DNA of 64,000 nt from Symbiodinium natans (taxonomy: Eukaryota > Sar > Dinophyceae > Suessiales > Symbiodiniaceae), in contig CAJNDS010002734.1 in assembly GCA_905221605.1 (NCBI GenBank), forward strand, positions 374,001 to 438,000, read 5' to 3'. The notes beneath the pieces are model-generated. The model searched no databases. It was given only the letters and a program-made list of their open reading frames with translations, and was not told the DNA's origin. Position numbers and translations under genes: made by a program. Numbering within the stretch: position 1 is the first letter of the stretch; the number at the start of each line of letters is the position of its first letter. Below, piece after piece: positions 44,187-55,553 of this stretch.

Positions 44187-45278
44187 GTTAGGGTTTAGGG
44201 TTTAGGGTTTAGGGTTTAGGGTTTAGGGTTTAGGGTTTAGGGTTTAGGGTTTAGGGTTTAGGGTTTGGGGTGTAGGGTTTAAGGTTAAGGGCTAGGGTTT
44301 AGGGTTTAGGGTTTAGGGTTTAGGGACACCCCTAAACCCCTTTTTGCATCAAACCGCTATGCCCCATACTTTACCCCTAAACCCCTTTTGCATCCGGGTC
44401 TCGAAGAAGCCTAAACCCCTAGATCCCCAAACTACTAAGGTTCCACAGCTGTCCAAGCAAGCCTCATGAGTACTCGTGCAAGTTTCCCCCAAACCCCTAA
44501 AACCCCCCAACAGCCCAAAAGAGCCCTAAACCCCTAAACCCCTACACCCCCTAAACCCTGAACCCTAAACCCTAAACACTAAATCCTAAACCCTAAACCC
44601 TAAACTCCAAAAACCCTAAACCCCAGCCAGGCCTTCTTTGGCTCCGGCACCTCGGAGAGCAGTTAGAAACCCTGCAAACCCTAAACCCTAAACCCTAAAC
44701 CCTAAACCCTAAACCCCAAGCCCTCAACCCTAAACCATACACCCTAAACCTTAGGGTCTCAAACGCGCCATAAGGGGTCGTTCTCGAGGGTGTAGGGTTG
44801 CCTTTGGGGTTTAGGGTTTAGGGGTTTGGGGTTTAGGGTTTCGGGGTTTAGGGGTTTAGGGGTTTAGGGTTTGGGGTTTAGGGTTTAGGGGTTTTGGGGT
44901 TTAGGGGTTTGGGGGTTTAGGGGTTCAGGGGGCGCCTCTTCGTAAGGGTGCCGTATGGGACCCAAGAAGGTACCGTAACTTAGGGACCCATGCTTCAAGC
45001 AGAGACTCTAAACTTCCCTGAACCTAAACCCTAAACCCTAAACCTCCTTTTGCTGGAATGCAGGCACGGCACAGACTTCGCTTTGGCCGATGCTTTGGCC
45101 GATGCTTTGGCCCTCAGCAAAACACATGTCACGTGTCGCATCTCGGGTATCAGCGTGGCCTGGGTGGGTTTAGGGTTTAGGGTTTAGGGTTTAGGGTTTA
45201 GGGTTTAGGGTTTAGGGTTTAGGGTTTAGGGTTTAGGGTTTAGGGTTTAGGGTTTAGGGTTTAGGGTTTAGGGTTTAG
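44187..45278. repeat. Region built almost entirely of telomere-type repeats
   Basis: TTTAGGG at 44187-44325, CCCTAAA and CCCCTAAA variants at about 44330-44760, TTTAGGG/TTTAGGGG variants at 44800-44930 and pure TTTAGGG at 45166-45278. Orientation switches at least twice. Intervening unique sequence is short and no gene is supported. Confidence 0.85.
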
Positions 45279-46689
45279 CATCAGATTGCGTCACGCCACG
45301 GAGTTGACAGTCCTCAGCAATCCAAGGCACGTCTGCTTCGGCATGGGCTCCGTGTCCCTCTCCTTCGCGGCGAAACCGATGCATTCATACATTGCCATAC
45401 ATAGATGTACAAATATTTATGCGTACCGGATATATGTCGCATAAGACATGATTTTGAATGATATGACCCCGCCGAGTATAAAGCTTTTGTGGCCGAATGG
45501 GCATCCCGCCCCTGCAGAACACCGCGAACTCTGAGACGGTTTAGGGTCTATGGGGTTTAGGTAGGGATCCAGATTAGGGAGACCCTTGGGGATACAGACC
45601 CTCTGAATAAGGTCCCTGCTTAAGAGAGCCACAAGAGGGTTCAGAAGGGTTCCCCTTTAAGGGTCCCCCTTCTCCTACCTAGGAGTTTAGGGATACCAGC
45701 AGGGCCATATGACGTTGAATCCGAGAGCAACTCCCACTTGCACCTTTTTGTTTTCCCTCCTTCCGCTGCGCATCGACTGTGTGTTTCTCTGCGTCCGCCT
45801 TACGCGTAGCCGGCTTCTTCCAGCGCCTTCTGATCCTCTGCTGACAGCTTCACCGCCTTCATGGCCTCAGTGCAACTCTCTTGGTACCGGCCACAGCTGG
45901 ATGAAGCACTCCCTAAACCCTAAACCCTAAACCCTAAACCCTAAGCCCTAAGCCCTAAACCCTAAACCCTAAACCCGAAACCCACTCAGGGACAACCGAC
46001 AGCTGGATTGAATTGCAAGATGGCTCGACCGATCGGTTCAGCGCACTTCAAAGCTGAGTGCTAAGGGGAGGGCATCTGTGCGCGCACGCTTTGCAGCCAC
46101 CTGCCCGCCGCGGACCACGTGAACTGAAGGGTTCCCCCAAATTGGTGGCCCCTTTTCAGGTATCCTACATCAAAAGCCCGGTCCCCAACAATTTGAGAGC
46201 GTCCTAGCGTGTTAAAGGAACCTGCGTGTACCACCTCAGCTTTCAGAATGATACGCTACAGTCTTTACCAGTCCCTCTGGACAATCATACTAGGTCTGAA
46301 TGTGTCTTGTGCTTTGCCCGCTGGGCGACGTTCTTGTTTCGGCTGGAAGGCCCTAAATCCTAAACCATAGACCCTAAACCCTAAACCCTAAACCTAAACC
46401 CTAAACCCTAAACCCAAAAGCCCTTGCTCTGTGGGGTGGCCATGGACTTAGGAAAGATCGTCTTCAGGGCGATGCTGCGTGTTGTGCCACCCCCAGCTCT
46501 AAACCTGAGGGTTTAGGGTTTAGGGTTTAGGGTTTAGGGTTTAGGGTTCCGAGATCCTGCCAGCCCGAAAAGCCCACGGAGCCCAATGCTTCCCTTGAAT
46601 TCTAACTTGCGACGTGTTGTGCTATGCATCGGAGGAAAGCCACTGAGGGGCTGTCTTACTACCCCGATGGAAACCTGCTGGTCCCCAAA

Positions 46690-47092
46690 AATGTTATCGT
46701 TTTTTTTGTTTTAACTCCTTATCGTTTTACAGTGTATGCGCACAATACACAGTATTGTTGGCTAGAATTCTTATCGTTTTACAGCGTTTGCTTATAAACG
46801 GAAATGCTTCGGAGCACTTGCTTTCCACCAGGCCCCCAGAGACACCCCAAGACCAGAGTCACCACAGGGCACACATCTTCAACCCTGGAATGGTCCAGGC
46901 AGGTCCTTCAACAGACCCCATCGTGAACAAAAGTTATCGTTCTGGTTATCGTTTTGTTATCGTTTTTGACCTAAAGAATTAGGGGTGTGAGGGGTGTAAG
47001 GCGTGTTAGGCGTGTAAGGGGCCACACAACAAAAACCCTGCAGAAAGTTATCGTTTTTTTACTCCTTATCGTTTTACAAGCTAAACGATACT
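46690..47092. repeat. Patch of TTATCGTTTT motifs
   Basis: TTATCGTT occurs about eight times within 400 bp, with a duplicated arrangement GTTATCGTTTTTTT...ACTCCTTATCGTTTTACA at 46695-46735 and 47048-47083. A run of GGTGTGAGG/GGCGTGTTAGG units (46983-47020) lies between. No inverted ends or frame explain it. Confidence 0.6.
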
Positions 47093-47401
47093 CGGGCGCA
47101 CTCTTTTCTAAACCGCAAGCCGCGGGGTTATTATACAACCCCGACTGTTTCATTTATGCTTGAATAGGAACTCAATCCGTCACTTTCCCTACGAGCACGG
47201 CTGAAAGCATCGTCCTTCAACGAGAGCGCTACGCGCTCTCTCCTAAACCTAAACTCCCTAAGCCCCTTCCCCTGAATGTCTAAACCCTCTTGCAACTAGG
47301 CCCTAGGCCTCTAAGCCCTTTTCTTTTGGCAGCTGGACTGGGGGAGCCAAGCAGCCACATAACTCCAAACCCTAAACCCCCAAAACCCGAAACCTGAATC
47401 G

Positions 47402-47462
47402 ATCCCTAAACCCTAAACCCTAAACCCTAAACCCTAAACCCTAAACCCTAAACCCTAAACCC
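47402..47462 (-). repeat. CCCTAAA array
   Basis: About nine perfect units, followed by an AGAAT pentamer microsatellite at about 47622-47655 and AT-rich sequence to 47900. Confidence 0.9.
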
Positions 47463-48299
47463 CAAACACAAAATCCGAATCGATCGCTGCCTTCTTCTTG
47501 TGGAAAGCCTCGCTCTTCACTTTTCGCTGTGTCTCAAGGCGCTCAATCAGCGCGCCATGCTTCCAACCAACCTGCTCTCGGAGAACAGCTGTGTGATGTA
47601 CAAATATGATGCAATATAATAGAATAGAATAGAATAGAATAGAATAGAATAGAATCATTGCTTCAAATAATATAACCTAAGCAAATATAGTACACTATAC
47701 TACAATAAAAATGCAATATATACATATATATGTATATCTATGCATATAGGTATACTATGCAAAATACCATAATGTAGGTGAAATGCTGTATATGTGGACG
47801 TAAACTTTATATATACGTACACATATGAAATTCTATATACAGTATGAGTACTACAAATGTATGGACATATGATATATGTATATATATATATATGTATATC
47901 ACATCTGAGAGATAATGACTAACAAACCCAATTACATGGGGGGGGGGGGGGGGGGGGGGTCCGAAATTAGGGGTACCCTTATTGGAGTCCTTATGAAAAG
48001 GGAAGCCTGCTTGGGGGCCATTTTCGGGGTCCTCTATTTTGGGAAAGACCCATTATACGAATACAATATGAGGAGTACATTTTTTCCCCACCGCCCGAGC
48101 TGATTTGTACCGTCCATGTTGCAGGGAAACGGCACGAACCGTGGACTCCATTTTTGCTTTAGGGTTTAGGGTTTAGGGTTTAGGGTTAGGGTTTAGGGTT
48201 TAGGGTTTAGGGTTTAGGGTTTAGGGTTTAGGGTTTAGGGTTTAGGGTTCAGGGTTTAGGGTTTAGGGTTTTTTTTGACACCCGCATAGGGTTTAGGGT

Positions 48300-48574
48300 T
48301 CAGGGTTAGGGCTTCGCCGCTCTCTTTCCAGTAGGCAAGGCTGGGATTCGACTTTAAGGTTCAGAGGCAGCCCCGTGGCAGTGCAGCACTGAACGGGAGC
48401 TACAACACAAACCTGGAATGGTGGAAGTGGCAAAAGAACACGTGGAGGTTCATGGGTACTTATGAGTAGGGATATAAGTAGGATAACCCTATTTCGGGTA
48501 CTTCTCACCCCACTATCTAAGTACCCATGAACCTTCAAGTAGAAGTCTTTAGCACGCGCGAGAACCCATCTCAA
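48300..48574 (-). CDS. Possible exons flanking family-A element A6
   Basis: Upstream - strand frame reads V-L-A-R-A-K-D-F-Y-L-K. Splicing AAG|GTTCATGGG (48532) to CCAG|GTTTGTG (48413) continues in phase into V-C-V-V-A-P-V-Q-C-C-T-A-T and on to R-E-R-R before telomere-type sequence. A GA donor at AAA|GACTTC is equally in frame and would remove the element completely. Gene limits unknown. Confidence 0.35.
48441..48541. mobile_element. Family A MITE, copy A6, likely intronic
   Basis: Ends CGTGGAGGTTCATGGGTACTT and AAGTACCCATGAACCTTCAAG pair as inverted repeats. It sits between two coding-like segments on the - strand. Confidence 0.7.
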
Positions 48575-48595
48575 GCAAGGTGATGGTCAGGCAGC

Positions 48596-48846
48596 CTTGG
48601 TAGCCCAGCAACCATGTTATGATAAGGGGCACCCTTTTTTGGGGCTAGCTTTTTTTAATAAGGGAACCCTAAACCCTAAACCCTAAACCCTAAACCCTAA
48701 ACCCTAAACCCTAAACCCTAAACCCTAAACCCTAAACCCTAAACCCTAAACCCTAAACCCTAAACCCTAAACCCTAAACCCTAAACCCGAACCCATAACC
48801 GCCCATAACCCAAAAAAAGGGTAAAGGGTACCACTGGGCTACCAAG
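48596..48846. mobile_element. Family D element D1 carrying an internal telomere-type array
   Basis: Ends CTTGGTAGCCCAG and CTGGGCTACCAAG are perfect inverted repeats; CAGC before and CAGT after suggest a mutated 4-bp duplication. Between TTAATAAGGGAA and CCATAACCC the element holds about 18 CCCTAAA units (48664-48790). Paralogue D2 (59618-59743) lacks them. Confidence 0.8.
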
Positions 48847-48952
48847 CAGTCAGGCCTCCTTGGAGAGGTCACCAAGGCGGCAGAAGCGGCGCTCGGGACG
48901 AAGGCGGAGGACTTTCAAGCAGCTGGGCCTGAGCTCCCGTGAACGCGTGCGT

Positions 48953-49078
48953 AGGGTTTAGGGTTTAGGGTTTAGGGTTTAGGGTTTAGGGTTTAGGGTT
49001 TAGGGTTTAGGGTTTAGGGTTTAGGGTTTAGGGCTTAGGGTTTAGGGTTTAGGGTTTAGGGTTTAGGGTTTAGGGTAC
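48953..49078 (+). repeat. TTTAGGG array
   Basis: About 18 units with one GCTTAGGG variant. With 48158-48270 (TTTAGGG) and 48664-48790 (CCCTAAA) it makes three arrays within 1 kb in alternating orientation. Confidence 0.9.
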
Positions 49079-50399
49079 GGTTTTATTATTGCGTCCCCCT
49101 CTGCACTCCGTCCATGGCCTTCGGCCTACCGGCCAGGAGGTCTTTCTAGGTGGCTTGCAGCCCCAAGGCATCTTGACGGGGATCCATTCGACATACCCTT
49201 TCTCATATCTACTTTGTACAATATACTGTATCAATGTTAAGTATAAAGAAGTGAGGGCTATGTAAATATACATCTCCGGCCGCCCTGGAAACAGCCCCGG
49301 TCCCAGCCATCATGATTAATCAGATTCATGGTCGTCCCCCACCCCCCGCCCCCATGTTTGGTGGGACTCTGTAGTTTTATCGCGGGATGCCGCAGGAAGC
49401 TTGACTCGACTTAACCTGCAGCTAGCAAAGCAACAACATACTAACATCCGGAAGCCATGCCTCAGGCAAAGGACACACTTCTACAACCACCGCAACTTTT
49501 GCATCTCCCCACACGTACACAGCGGTTGCTTCAGGTCCACCACCCTGCGTCTGTCTCATTCCCTTGCTCCACCCGTTCTTTCCCCCGAGCTCTCCACAGA
49601 ACCATGCGCTTCTTGCGGTCCTTGGATGATGGAGCTTCGAAACTCAACATTGGAAAAGGCGACCCGCAGATATGTGTGCACGGCCAGAGGTCAATAGAGG
49701 TCGTTGAAGGTCACCATTACAAGTTGCAAACACAAGCCGTTGCCCCCTAAACCCTCAACCATCAGCCCTGTCGAAAATTCTTCTGGTGCAATCCTGGCCG
49801 CATATGGGTGAGGAATGCCCTCGAAGGTCTTCAAGCCTGGGAGCGGCGGGGCACCCAAAGATCTGCCAGCAAATCTGCTGGAGAACACCAAGCAATCCTA
49901 GCCTCCCGCGTATAACGCCACCCGGTTTAGGGTGGAGGGTTTAGGGGCCTAGCCACCTACTTAGTTGTCCAGAAACCTGGGGAATTAAAGGTTAACCTTT
50001 GGGATTATAAGGATTATACTACCCCAAAAAGGTTAAAGGTTACCCACTCTACTACTAGGCCTATGTGCCGTGCTGCTCAGGAAGAAAGAAGGAGACAGCG
50101 CGTGCATCGACTCCTCCCTGCGCCCGAAAATCCTCTTTGAACTTGAGGGGGCAAAGGGCTCAGGGTCTCATGCGGGTGAGGGTCTGTTTTTTTTTTTTTT
50201 TCCGCCCGCCTGGCTGAACTGTACGTCCACATTGGTTTCGGGTTTAAGGCTACGGGTTTAGGGGTCCAGGGTTTCCGACACCCTAAACCCTAAACCCTAA
50301 ACCCTAAACCCTAAACCCTAGAACTTCCGTGGAGGGACGATCCAAAGCAGCCGCTCCTCGGGCCGTCTTGTGGGGGACCATGCCTCGGATAGTGCCTCG

Positions 50400-50873
50400 G
50401 CGTCATGGAAATCTTATAAGTAGGGTTTAGGGTTTAGGGTTTAGGGTTTGGGGTTTAGGGTTTAGGGTTTAGAAGCAGGGTTACTCTGGTTACAACCTTA
50501 TTTCGCCCTACTAGGAGGTTCATGGAAAGCTCATAAGTAGGGTTTTAGAAGTAGGGTGACTATGGTTATGACTTTATAGCCTCATTCAGGGTACTTATGG
50601 GTAAAGTTTATGAGTAGGGTAACTCTGGATACAACATTATAGCCTGTTTTAGGGTACTTATAACCTTCAAATGGAACTTATATGAGTAGGGGTTACAAGT
50701 AGGGTAACTATGGTTACAACCTTATTTAGGGCACTTATAACCCCACCATATACTCCTAAAACCCTACTTGGAGGTTCATGGATACTTATCAGTGGGGGTT
50801 CTAAGTAGGGTAACTCTGGTTATAGGCGTGTTTCGGGCCCCTATATCCCCAAGTACCCATGAACGTTGAGGTA
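50400..50873. mobile_element. Cluster of family A copies, one invaded by TTTAGGG repeats
   Basis: Successive copies contain GGTTCATGGAAAGCTCATAAG (50518 onward) and ACTTGGAGGTTCATGGATA (50765 onward), ending AAGTACCCATGAACGTTGAGG. A first copy at 50400-50510 matches the second, except that TAGGGTTTTAGAAG is expanded to about seven TTTAGGG units (50421-50472). Confidence 0.7.
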
Positions 50874-50879
50874 CCTGCC

Positions 50880-53100
50880 AACTTTTGCATGGGGGAAAGG
50901 GTTTGCTCCCCTTTGCGGTTTGTTGAATGGGCCTAAAATCACCCACTCATACTCCGAAGGCGACAAATAAGGCCAGTAAGAGCCGAGGAGTTGGATGTAC
51001 TGGGCTTGCTACTTGGTGGAAGATTTTGCGAAAGCTTGGATACCGCATCTTGTACCTCACCAGGCATTGCGTCCGCCAGCTAGGCTTGTTCCCGAAAAAA
51101 GAACCACCCCAAACCCACCAAAGCTGATGCCAGCGGGGTGCGCCAAAGGATTTTCGAAGGTGCACGGTAGTGGAAAGGCCCCTGTCGCGGATTGGTGTTC
51201 ATATGCTTCCTCTTGAAGCTGGCCTCAGTGGATGAAATCCCGTTCTCTGGAGCGAGAGGGGCTGGTGGCTTGCAGTTGAAGCAACTGTCAGTTATACTCT
51301 TTATACATCAGCAAATGTTCACAGAGCATGTGCTGAAGAGCCGCATACTTCAGCTTGTTGCGATAGAGAGATCCGGAGATGTTGATGTCCTCCGCACGCC
51401 TGCAGACTTGCACAGTCTTGCACTTATCTTTCCCAGCACAACAAAACATTCTCAGAGCCAACTGCTAGTCTAACTGAGTCTAACTACAACCTCGACCTGA
51501 GATCTTGCTGCATGCGGGCAAGACGCACGCAAACAACGTGCTGACCGTTCAGGAGTTCCTGGCCGGCAGAGCTATGTCATCGACCGGGTAGGACAAACCT
51601 AAACATCCAAAAACTTCCCCGCGTTCTTCCCACATCCCCCTCCCCAGCTCCTTTGCCAGGACCGATGCCAGGCGTCCCAGCAAGTGGCCGCGGCAGTCAA
51701 CCACAATCTGCCAAGAGGAGCAGACTGCATAGATCCCTAAACCCCAAACCCCAAACCCCAAACCCTAAACCCTAAACCCTAGGGGCTGCACAGAACTACG
51801 AGATTGTCGGGATGCTCCGTCGCTTTTCTTCCGCCCTTGTGCCAAGAACCAAGGAGTCACGCACACAATGGCCTCTTGCAGCTCACAACCCTTTGAGTTG
51901 AAGCCAAAACCCTTTGAGTTGAAGCCTGTACAGCAGATGTGCTAACAGACATTCCACGAAGCCCAGCCACGCCTACCTGTCACGCTTTACGTCTTGCGTT
52001 GAGACGAATAGCCCACCTCTTTGGACATGCCTGGCTCAACATTCATGGGAAAGAACGACTCCATGGTGCTGCGCCGGGTATTGCACTTCACCCCTCGTCC
52101 ATGTTCGGCGCAAAACTTCCAGCGTACTCCCACAACCGCGTCAGGGGCTCCCAGAACCAGTTGTCGATGATTTCGACAACCACGTCCAGGCCGCGTCGTT
52201 CTGCTCACAGATGCTGCATGTCCACCCGCTTTGGTCTCCTTTCAGGCGGCCGCTGGGTTTAGGGTATAGGGTTTAGGGTTTAGGGTTTAGGTTTTAGGGT
52301 TTAGGGTTTAGGGTTTAGGGCAGCCAGGAAGTTCCGCGCCTCACTCCGTGTCCAAGCTATCCTGTGCCAGAATGCTGGAGCTCCTCGCGAAGCCTGAATT
52401 TAGGGTTTTTTGGCACCCGGCTAGCCACAATTGAGGGTTTAGGGTTTAGGGTTTAGGGTTTAGGGCTTCGGGGGAAAGGTGTGCCCAACAAACTAGCACA
52501 TCATGTTCGATAATGCCAACAAACAAAACCTGCGGAGGACCATCCAAGGAGGACAGACCCATGTGTTCAATGAATATAATTTGGATAGTCGCAATCAGAT
52601 TGATCATAATAACTTAACAACAAGAATAACAACAAGAATAATAGCGGTGACAATAGTACTCATAATGTTAAGCCCCTATATATATATATATTTATTTATT
52701 TATTGATATTCATATTTATTTATTATTTTATGTGCTGATAATGTTTTAATCTCCCCTTGCGAGGCTGCCTTCGCTCATTCATCAGCTGATGCAAGAGGAT
52801 GCGATGCGCCCTCTCCAGCTCTTCGAGCTGTCGGGACGCACGCTGCTCTTCGGGGGACCTGATGGCCATTTAGGTTTAGGGTTTCTGCTTTAGGGTTTAG
52901 GGTTTAGGGTTTAGGGTTTAGGGTTTAGGGTTTAGGGATGGCAACGCGAAGGCAACAGCGAAGACGATCACCACGAGGCCGAATGTCGGCACGTGGCAGG
53001 AAGGAGGGAGCTATGGGCATGAGCAGTCTTTCGCAAAAGTACGTGTACTAGCATGGCAGAGTCGGAGGACACAGAATTGCACATGGCTGTCCCAAGCCAA
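50880..53100. other. Possible exons, unresolved; telomere-type arrays
   Basis: TTTAGGG arrays at 52255-52322, 52434-52470 and 52872-52936; CCCTAAA at 51735-51782; an AT microsatellite at 52678-52735. Coding-like fragments occur at 51200-51470 on the + strand and 51960-52210, but no joins were established. Confidence 0.35.
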
Positions 53101-53104
53101 GCCG

Positions 53105-55470
53105 CGTGCGGGCTTCCGCGTGTGTGCGATGGCGGTCGGCGTCTGCCAGGGAGGCAGTTCGGAGCTTGGCAGCAAGCTCCTCGGGGCTCTGGATGTGGTG
53201 CTCCCGAAGCACTGCGCAGAGCTGGCGCACGTTATGTGGGAGCGCTACCTCCTCCGCCTCCGGGCTCTTGCCTTAGCCGCCCACCCGCCCCACCTTGCAC
53301 TTTGTGAGCATCTGATCTGCTGCCCCCCTAAACCCTAAACCCTAAACCCTAAACCCTAAACCCTAAACCCTAAACCCTAAACCCTAAACCCTAAACCCTA
53401 AACCCTAAACCCTTGCACATCTGCTCCCTGTGCGGCCACGGTGCTTTTGGGGTCCTGAGTGGATCCAGGCAGCGAGGGCTGAATCTTGGGCTTGCTGCGG
53501 ACCCCAGCCATTCGGCAGAGAAGCACCACGCCGACGAAGGCCCCCAGAATGGCCCCGAACCTTGCTAATTAGGGCTATGTATATATGTATATATATGTAT
53601 ATAAATATATATGCATATGCATATGTATATATATATATACCCTTCAAGGGATTATGTAGGGTACCTCAGTCCCCGATTCCCTGCCAACACTAAGGAACGT
53701 GGTGATCACGGCGAAGACTTGCATCTCCTCGTCTGCATCTGTTGCGACAGCTTCCGAGCAGTTGCATTCGAAGGCGGCCAGCGGGGCGTCGTTCTCAACG
53801 GCCGTGCTTGAAGTGCTACTGAAAACCGTGCTGGTCGTCGAGCCTTACTGTTGGACCCATCCCCCTTTATATACATATATATATATATACCGTTTAAGGG
53901 ATTATATAGGGTACCTCATTCCCTCATTCCCTACTAGCCAACAGTAAAGGGAGCTTGTTCGAGTTGTCGTTGAGGATGTTACGCTCTTCGTGGATGACAA
54001 CGTGGAGGAGGTGGAGCTGCCAGTGTGGGAGCTCGTGGACGTGGTGCTGTAAGAAGTAGACGACACCTGAGTAGTAGGTGCCTATGTGCTTGCCAGGGTT
54101 TCTGCACCGCCGATATGTCTATCTGTGTCATGTGCATTATCGATGGGCTACTATGTACATATACATATATATATATATATATGAATGTACGTATGTATTC
54201 TGTCCTACGTTGTAGAACAATACATACACAAACAACTGCATATTGCATTCTGTTGAACATGTGTAGAACGTATGGCAAATACTGCATATTAGATAGTACA
54301 TCTTACAGTATACTTATATGGTTATGGTTTATGATGTCCTATATGTTGCATGTGTTGTGCTCAATATTCTGGATTTTATCTTCTACAGCAAAAGTTGCAT
54401 ATTGTCCTGGTACGCTATGTTCTACATCGTGCCCATGACGTCCGTTACACAATACTTTGTCTATACCAACCAACTTCTGCAAGAAGCTGTGCGAGTCTGA
54501 GTGGTGGTGGTGGAGATGCTTATGCTCGTAGTGCTGGAGTTTGTGCTTGATGTCGTAGTGGAGGTGTTGGTGCTCGAGGTGATCGTGAAGCTGGTAGTGC
54601 TGGTAGTGCTACTCGTGGTGCTGGAGGCCAGTGGGCCCAGCCGCAACGAGTTCTCATCCAGGCAAGTAGGGGAGAATCGCACGTTGCGCACTTCGAGCCT
54701 GGCTCCCACCAGTCCCCCCCCTGTGGCATCGTAAGAGCCCAGGAAGAAGCGAAGGAAGTAATTGCCAGCATTGGCCACCTGCACTTGCCCATAAGACCAA
54801 TCCAGCTGCCTTGTTTGAGTGCCAGAGTCGCAAATAAGCTCGGCGTGTAAACCCCGAACCCTGAACCCGAAACCGTACTTGGAGGTTCATGGGTACGTAT
54901 GAGTAGGGTATCTATGGTTAGAACCTCACTTAGGGTAATGTTGGACCTCTTTGGGTGGGGGCCCCCTGAATGAAGGCAGATTGGCTGGTGGGCTATTCAG
55001 GACACCCTGACTGCTTGGGGGTGCGCGGCGGGATCCTGAATTAAGGCAAACCGTCCGGGTGCTGTGAGAAAGATCCACGCGGCGCCTTAAAAAAGATTTC
55101 CGGGCATCGCTGCCCCTTTTCAACTTGTATATAGGAAGTAGTAGTGAACCTTCTAGGGAGGTTTGGGGGCATCCCCCTGGGCAGTTTTCACGGTTCCCTA
55201 TTTCACCCGAAGCTGCAGGTTGCCACGCTTCAGCTCATGCGCCACCATCTCTTCAGAGCCATCGAAGATGGCCACGAGGATCTCAAAAGCATCCCGGCTC
55301 TTTTGCGTGTTGTACTCCCAGAGGATGCAGTTGCCCGCTGTCCTCAAGCTGCTCCCAGAAAACAGCGTCCGACATCTTATGTTTAGGGTTTAGGGTTTAG
55401 GGTTTCCTATACTGGCCCTTAGCAGTTATGACCCAAGATTCTGCAACTACTGGCTGGTTCTTAGTAGGGA
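53105..55470 (-). CDS. Ser/Thr-rich single-pass membrane protein gene, at least eight exons
   Basis: Exons (5' to 3') ~55470-55407, 55375-55207, 55123-54947, 54877-54467, 54066-53955, 53843-53699, 53560-53411 and ~53270-53105 keep phase at every join tested. The N-terminal part is an ordinary globular extracellular-type region (C-I-L-W-E-Y; N-Y-F-L-R-F-F-L-G-S-Y-D; L-E-V-R-N-V-R-F-S-P). A mucin-like stretch follows (S-S-T-T-S-S-T-T-S-T-T), then E-C-N-C, then a hydrophobic helix F-A-V-I-T-T-F-G-A-I-L-G-A-F-V-G-V-V-L-L with basic stop-transfer C-R-M-A-G-V-R-S-K, and a cytoplasmic tail (R-Q-L-C-A-V-L-R-E). Likely a surface protein. Introns are A8, H2, H1 and telomere-type tracts. Further exons at 55554-55674 (Cys-rich, C-P-W-C-T-N-Y-R-S-C) and 55806-55998 (G-H-V-T-W-W-S-F-V-E-P) probably belong to it, but those joins are open. 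Function unknown. Confidence 0.75.
53326..53410 (-). repeat. CCCTAAA array, likely intronic
   Basis: About twelve units immediately after the exon ending at 53411. The 8-mer CCTTGCAC occurs on both sides (53293-53300 and 53411-53418), like a target duplication around an inserted array. The exact acceptor is not fixed. Confidence 0.7.
53561..53698 (-). mobile_element. Introner H1, a GT-AG intron with GTTC duplication
   Basis: On the - strand ACCAC|GTTCCTTAGTG opens the intron and TAGCAAG|GTTCGGGG closes it, so GTTC is duplicated. Splicing joins the two halves of the transmembrane helix in frame. The interior contains an AT microsatellite and the family motif GGGTACCTCA. Confidence 0.8.
53844..53954 (-). 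mobile_element. Introner H2, a GC-AG intron with GCTC duplication
   Basis: Inverted ends TTACTGTTGG and CCAACAGTAA; GCTC at both borders. Splicing ACAA|GCTC...GTAAG|GCTC restores the Ser/Thr-rich frame exactly (T-T-R-T-S-S-T-T-S-T). Shares AAGGGATTATATAGGGTACC with H1 and with a copy at 35237-35285. Confidence 0.82.
54878..54946 (-). mobile_element. Intron derived from a truncated family A element (A8)
   Basis: GTCCAACATT opens and CATGAACCTCCAAG closes a 69-nt GT-AG intron. Only one family-A end is intact. The downstream exon starts with telomere-like codons (Y-G-F-G-F-R-V-R-G) before the globular region, so degenerate repeats may have become coding. Confidence 0.65.
55376..55406 (-). other. 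Very short telomere-type intron (31 nt, GA-AG)
   Basis: TATAG|GAAACCCTAAACCC...ACATAAG|ATGTCGG. Reading through gives a stop; removing the 31 nt restores frame into C-R-T-L-F-S-G-S-S. The segment is three CCCTAAA units plus AG. Short for an intron, so moderate confidence. Confidence 0.5.
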
Positions 55471-55553
55471 ATGATGGACTTCGGTGCCCAAGAACCATCC
55501 CTTAAAGGGGACTCTACAGGGCCCCTACAGTTCCCTCACTCCCTGCCAAGAAC

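Noticed and set aside
51192-51473. Copia RNase H remnant
   Set aside because: A loose resemblance (Q-L-V...G-D-V-D-V-L..T-P-A-D-L) to the end of Copia RNase H was noted, but it is too short and lacks catalytic residues.
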